Source: Platanthera guangdongensis (lineage: Eukaryota; Streptophyta; Magnoliopsida; Asparagales; Orchidaceae). Taken from it: a stretch of DNA of 64,000 nt. The notes under the pieces were generated by a model. The model was not told the origin of the DNA. It made no database searches and saw only the letters and a list, made by a program, of their open reading frames with translations. The position numbers and the translations under genes are program-made. The DNA lies in NCBI GenBank assembly GCA_039583875.1, contig CM077150.1, forward strand, positions 179,804,375 to 179,868,374, given 5' to 3'. Of the stretch, positions 59,620 to 64,000 are shown one piece after another; position 1 is the first letter of the stretch, and each line of letters opens with the position of its first letter.

Positions 59620-61500
59620 GGTTCTCATTAGCTGACAGGGCTGGTTGATCTCTCGGAGTGGGGAGAAGGTCTCACCTCGAGATGATTCCGTTGCCAAGAT
59701 CCTATTAGCTGGCAGGACAGGTTGATCTCTCGGAGGCGAAGTAGGTCTCACCTAGGGATGATTCCGCTACCAGGATCCCACTAGCTGGTAGGGCAGGTTG
59801 ATCTCTCGTATGGGGAGTAGGTCTCACCTCTGGATGATTACGCTGCCAGGCTCCCACTAGCTGGCAGGTCAGGTTGATCTCTCGGAGGGGGTAGTAGACC
59901 TCACCTAGGGATGATTCCGCTGCCAGGCTCCCACTATCTGGCAGGGCAGGTTGATCTCTCGGAGGGGGAGTAGGACTCACCTCGGGATGATTTCGCTACC
60001 AGGCTCCCACTAGCTGGCAGGGCAGGTTGATCTCTCGGAGGGGGAGTAGGTCTCACCTTGGGATGATTCCGCTGCCAGGCTCCCACTAGCTAGCAGGGCA
60101 GGTTAATCTCTCGAAGGGGGAGTAGACCTCACCTTGGGACGATTCCACTTCCAGGCTCCCACTAGCTAGCAGGGAAGGTTGATCTCTCAGAGGTGGAGCA
60201 TGTCTCACCTTAGGATGATTTCGCTGTCAGGCTCCCACTAGCTGGCAGGGCAGGTTGATCTCTCGGAGGGGGAGTAGGTCTCACCTCGGTATGATTCTAC
60301 TGCTAGGCTCCCACTAGCTGGCAGGGCAGGTTGATCTCTCAGAGGGGGAGTAGGTTTCACCTCGGGATGATTCCGTTGCCAGGCTCCCATTAGCTGGCAT
60401 GGCAGGTTGATCTCTCAGAGGGGGAGTAGGTCTCACCTCGGGATGATTCTGTAGCCAGGCTCTGACTAGCTGGCAGGGCAGGTTGATCTCTCGGAGGGGG
60501 AGTAGGTCTCACCTCGAGATGATTCCACTGCCAAGCTCCCACTAGCTGGTAGGGCTGGTTGATCTCTCAGAGGGGGGAGTAGGTCTCACCTCAGGATGAT
60601 TCCGACGCCAAGCTCCCACTAGCTAGCAAGGCTAGTTGATCTCTCAGAGGGGTGAGTTGGTCTCCCCTCGGGATTATTTCATTGTCATGCTCCTACTAGC
60701 TAGCAGGGCTGGTTGATCTCACAGAGGGGTGAGTCGGTCTCACCTCAGGATGATTCCGCTGCCAGGCTCCCACTAGCTGGCAGGGCTGGTTGATCTCTCG
60801 GAGGGGTGAGTAGGTCTCACCTCGGGATGATTTCACTGCCAGGCTCCCACTAGCTGGTAGGGCTAGTTGATCTCTCGGAGGGGCGAGTAGGTCTCACCTC
60901 GGGATAATTCCGCTGTCAGGCTCCCACTAGCTGGCAGGGCTGGTTGATCTCTTGGATGGGGGAGTAAGTCTCACCTCAAAATGATTCTGCTGCTAGGCTC
61001 CCACTAGCTGGCAGGGCTGGTTGATCTCTCGGAGGGGTGAGTAGGTCTCACCTCGGGATGATTCTGCTGCGAGGCTCCCACTAGCCAGTAGGGTTGGTTG
61101 ATCTCTCGGAGGGGTGAGTAGATCTCACCTCGGGATGATTCTGCTGCCAGGCTCCCACTAGTTGGCAGGGTTGGTTGATCTCTCGGAGGGGGGAGAAGGC
61201 CTCACCCCGAGATGATTCCACTGCAAGGCTCCCACTAGCTGGCAGGGCTGGTTGATCTCTTTGATGGGGGTGTAGGTCTCACCTCGGGATGATTCTGCTG
61301 CCAGGCTCCCACTATCTGGCAGGTCTACTTGATCTCTCTGAGGGGGGAGAAGGCCTCGTGCCGAGATGATTCTGCTGTCAGTCTCCCACTAGCTGGCAGG
61401 GTTGGTTGATCTCTCGGAGGGGGGATTAGGTCTCACCTCGGGATGATTCCGCTGTCAGGCTCCCACTATCTGGCAGGGCTGGTTGATCTATCAGAGGAGG
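59620..61500 (+). repeat. Tandem array, about 25 copies of a 76-bp unit
   Basis: Unit landmarks GGTTGATCTCTCGGAGG, GTAGGTCTCACCTC, GGGATGATTCCGCTGCCAGG and CTCCCACTAGCTGGCAGGG recur every 76-77 bp from 59643 to 61481. Copies vary at scattered sites. The short ORFs inside are by-products of the repeat. Confidence 0.95.
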
Positions 61501-61930
61501 GAGTAGTTCTCACCCCGAGGCCTTCTCATCATCCAGGCTCACATTAGCTGGCTTGACAGGTTTACCCATTGGGGAGGCCAAGTGTTTTTTACCCCGAGGT
61601 CGTCTGGTAATCCAGGCTCCCAATAGTTGGCATGACAGGTTGACCCCGCGGGGAATCCAAGTGTTTTTTACCCCGAGGCTGTCTCGTCAGCCAGGATCCC
61701 ATTAGCTGGCATGACAGGTTGACCCCTCGGGTGGCCAAGTGTTTTTTTTACCCTGAGGCTGTCTCGTCACCCAGGCTGTCATTAGCTAACATGACAGGTT
61801 GACCCCTCGGAGAGGCCAAGTGTTTTTTACCCCAAGGCCGTCTCATTACCCAAGCTCCCATTAGCTGGCATGACAGGTTGACTCCTCTGGGAGGGGCCAA
61901 GTGTTTTCTGCTCTAAGAAGGCTACTCAGC
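61500..61930 (+). repeat. Second tandem array, about 5 copies of a 79-bp unit
   Basis: Landmarks GCCAAGTGTTTTTTACC, CCGAGGC.GTCTCGTC and CATTAGCTGGCATGACAGG recur about every 79 bp. The unit is clearly derived from, or parental to, the 76-bp unit (shared TTAGCTGGC and CAGGTTGA blocks). Confidence 0.85.
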
Positions 61931-61974
61931 AAATATGTTGGGTTGGATGTTTCTTTCTGATCTTGTGCAACCAC

Positions 61975-61988
61975 GAAAAGAGCGGGGA
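61975..61988 (+). other. Polypurine tract of L
   Basis: GAAAAGAGCGGGGA three bases before the 3' LTR. Confidence 0.65.
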
Positions 61989-61991
61989 TCG

Positions 61992-63360
61992 TGTACAATC
62001 CCGTTTTTGCAGAGTGGGGACCCAAATAAGGCGCAGGACTTGATGCACGTATTATGCTTTTTGGGAGTTTTGCACTCCTGGAGTCCAATTTTGTGTGGAC
62101 CTGTGTAATATACTAATTGGGGGGTACAATATTTTTCTCCCCCTGGCCCATTTGAAGAGTCTCCAGGCTCCAACAAGCAAGCTGCCATCTCGCCAGGGTG
62201 CCGTCTCGCAAGGCAGGCCTCAACTCGCCAGGCTCCAACCAGCATGTCGCCGTCTCGCCAGGCCTACCATCTCGCCAGACAGGTGGCAACCCGCCAGGCT
62301 CCAACCATCAGGGTGTCATCTCGCTAGGCTGCCGTCTTGCCAGGTAGGCCGCAACTCGCTAGGATCCAACCAGCAGGCTGCTGTCTCGCCAGGCAGACCA
62401 TCTCGCCAGGTAGGCCGTAACTCGCCAGGCTCCAACCAGCAGGCTACTGTCTCGCCAGGACGACCGTCTCGCCAGGCAGGTCGCAACTCGCAAAGCTCCA
62501 ACCAGCAGGCTGTCGTCTTGCCTGGCTGCCGTCTCTCCAGGCTGCCATCTTGCCAGGCAGGCCGCAACTCGCCAGGCTCCAACCAACAGGATACCATCTG
62601 GCCAGGCCGACTGTCTCGCCAGGCAGGCCGCAACTCGCTAGGCTTCAACCAGCACCTACCGTCTCGCCAGGCCGACCATCTCGCCAGGCAGGCCGCAACT
62701 CGTCAGGCTCCAACCAGCAGATCATCATCTTACCAGGCCAACCATCTCGCATAGCCCCAGCTCGCAGCCCTCCCCAGCTCTCAGGCCTACCCAGCTCGCA
62801 GGCCTCCCCAGCTCGCAGGCCGCCCTAGCTCTCAGGCCGCCCCACATCGCAGGCTGCCCCAGCTTGCAGGCCGCCCCAGCCCGCAGGTCACCACTCGCAG
62901 GCTGCCTGGTCGCCCAGGCCACCCCCCGCTTCTCGCCTGATCGCTAGCCCGTCCGTCTTGAGGGACTAGCCCTTGTGGACTGCAATTAGCCGCTTAGTAC
63001 AACGTGATTTGGCTTTTGGCAGCCCATGTCGGGGGAATTTCAGTAATTTTCAGAGCAGTGGAGGTTGGTTATTTGCAGGCCATTCCCAGAAAACTATAAA
63101 TAGGCCCTTAAGGTGCCTTGGAGAGGAATCACTTCTTCACTCTCTTCATTCTCCAAGGCACCTAGCTCAGCATTGGCTAGGGAGGGGGAGATCTCCAAGG
63201 TCTTCCGGGTGTGAGGTGGGACCTCCACACTAGAGCCGAGACTCTGTTCCTAGTTTCCTGAGCTTTTCACTCCGTGAGATCCCTCTGAGTGCGGTAAGTG
63301 TGAGGTCACCCCTTTCTAGGGACCCCGAAATCCACAGAGACCGATTTCTCGATTTCAACA
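61992..63360 (+). repeat. 3' LTR of L
   Basis: Starts TGTACAATCCCG; same layout as the 5' copy with more 49-bp units (about 62155-62755), GC repeat (62755-62890) and TATA box at 63095-63102. Visibly diverged from the 5' LTR, so the insertion is older than B or E. Confidence 0.85.
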
Positions 63361-63616
63361 CCTAGGGTTCACACTAGGGTTTTAAGGTATTTCAACCCCA
63401 AACCATCTAAAATATCTTTTGGTGTGTTTTATGTGATAGTAAGTTAGTCATCAAAGTTTCACCAACTTTGGTTGAGGAATTCCAACTCAAACCATCAGGT
63501 GCACTTTTGACCTAATTTTCCCCTTATGACACCAAACTTTGGTCATATAAATACCTAATCAAATAAATCCCAAATGGTCTGATATTTTTTCCAGAGTCAT
63601 GTCATGACCCTAGTGG
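63361..63616. other. Non-coding, unassigned
   Basis: 256 bases after the 3' LTR of L with no motif I recognise. Confidence 0.4.
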
Positions 63617-64000
63617 TCAAGCACGACAGTCTTCTGTTTGGTGGCCTGACTCTTTGTGAAATTCACAGTAAGGCTCTGAGTCTCTAGACCTTTGATCAGT
63701 TGGGCGATTGGGCTTCTTGTAGTTTGCCCTATCTTTGATGATTTGGCTTACTTCTTGCATGGACTTGTCGAGATCAGACTTATGCAAGTCATTGTCTTGC
63801 TGTTGATGAATTGCTGCTATTTGCGAAGACGGAGATAGTGGCAGTAATGGGTCTTGAGCACGATCACGGCTCGGGAAGGAGTATCGATGGCGATGAAACT
63901 TTCTCTCCTTTCTTGAGTGAGTTGGGAAATGATTGTGAGGAGACCTCGGAGGTTGTTTGTGAAAAGGATCTTTCTCTGATAAGAGATTGGAGACGAAGAC
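63617..64000 (-). pseudogene. gag: Tat-type Ty3 gag fragment, C-terminal part
   Basis: An open minus-strand frame enters at 64000 and stops at 63617-63619, with no start in the window. It reads VFVSNLLSEKDPFHKQPPRS at its N-terminal edge, then a basic H/R/S-rich region. It ends in KPNRPTDQRSRDSEPYCEF then HKESGHQTEDCRA. The closing CxxH...GH....C pattern is the knuckle-like motif typical of Tat/Retand Gag ahead of the protease (usually followed by Leu). The TGA right after CRA looks like a one-base loss turning TTG into TGA. This is a different element from L and in opposite orientation. Confidence 0.7.

Larger units (their letters stand above)
56661..63360 (+). mobile_element. Element L, gag-only LTR retrotransposon (TR-GAG type, Tat-related)
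   Basis: 6,700 bp with direct terminal repeats (1,274 and 1,369 bp) starting TGTACAA.CCCG and ending TTTCAACA, flanked by CATAG / CCTAG (one mismatch). The internal part holds a degraded gag, about 500 bp of gag-end sequence, then 2.3 kb of tandem repeats and a polypurine tract. No protease, RT or integrase motif is visible, so it needed proteins from another element. Confidence 0.85.

Noticed and set aside
62095..62754. 219-codon ORF in the 3' LTR of L, with antisense ORFs
   Set aside because: Low-complexity translation of the 49-bp minisatellite; open in several frames on both strands.

Overview
This window looks like plant nuclear DNA, specifically a retrotransposon-packed intergenic block of a flowering plant. 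I find no host gene I can name. Nearly everything is LTR retrotransposon: one Copia gag, several Ty3 chromovirus-like (Tekay/Del type) elements, two Athila-type Ty3 elements, one gag-only Tat-type element, a solo LTR, and a head-to-head pair of tRNA-derived SINE-like units. The initiator tRNA-Met and tRNA-Asp primer sites, the long LTRs and the degree of nesting all fit a plant genome. The species cannot be told from the sequence.

Layout, left to right. 1-2551: minus-strand Copia gag whose pol lies outside the window. About 3830-6419: Ty3 LTR F. 6420-9137: decayed plus-strand Ty3 element C (LTR end, primer site, structured leader, gag, protease). 9138-9842: a chimeric LTR piece fused to the next element. 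9840-39487: element A (minus strand), split by two younger insertions. One is element B at 12250-22743 (plus strand, 2.6-kb LTRs, 5-bp target duplication GTATA, inside the RNase H region of A). The other is element E at 26664-38155 (plus strand, Athila type, target duplication AAGCC, inside the 5' LTR of A). 39488-41403: 3' end of element D, into whose LTR A was inserted. 41404-42150: fragment of a K-family LTR. 42151-47795: Athila-type element H (minus strand) with a complete 3-kb 5' LTR. 47802-48296: SINE-like palindrome. About 48297-50273: LTR J. 50274-53032: internal and LTR sequence of element K with two unidentified minus-strand ORF fragments. 53038-55669: solo LTR G with target duplication CGAGG. 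56661-63360: gag-only element L with a large 76-bp tandem array. 63617-64000: minus-strand Tat-type gag fragment.

Two patterns go beyond routine annotation. First, elements A, B and C each carry a 76-82 bp GT...AG segment at the same codon and phase between the end of gag and the protease. Removing it restores one gag-pro-pol frame; keeping it stops translation just after gag. This suggests that splicing sets the Gag to Gag-Pol balance in this lineage. Second, the leaders of B and C carry serial hairpins with variable but perfectly paired stems, a nearly invariant 12-base loop, and a start-stop pair (ATG directly followed by TAG) at the stem-loop junction. This looks like a conserved RNA element for packaging or translation control. 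In addition, LTRs of both chromovirus and Athila lineages share GC-rich palindromic words (ACACGCCC / GGGCGTGT and related).

Most damage in the coding regions is C-to-T or G-to-A type (TGG to TGA, CAG or CGA to stop), as expected for methylated, silenced repeats. Element E is close to intact, with a single premature TAG.
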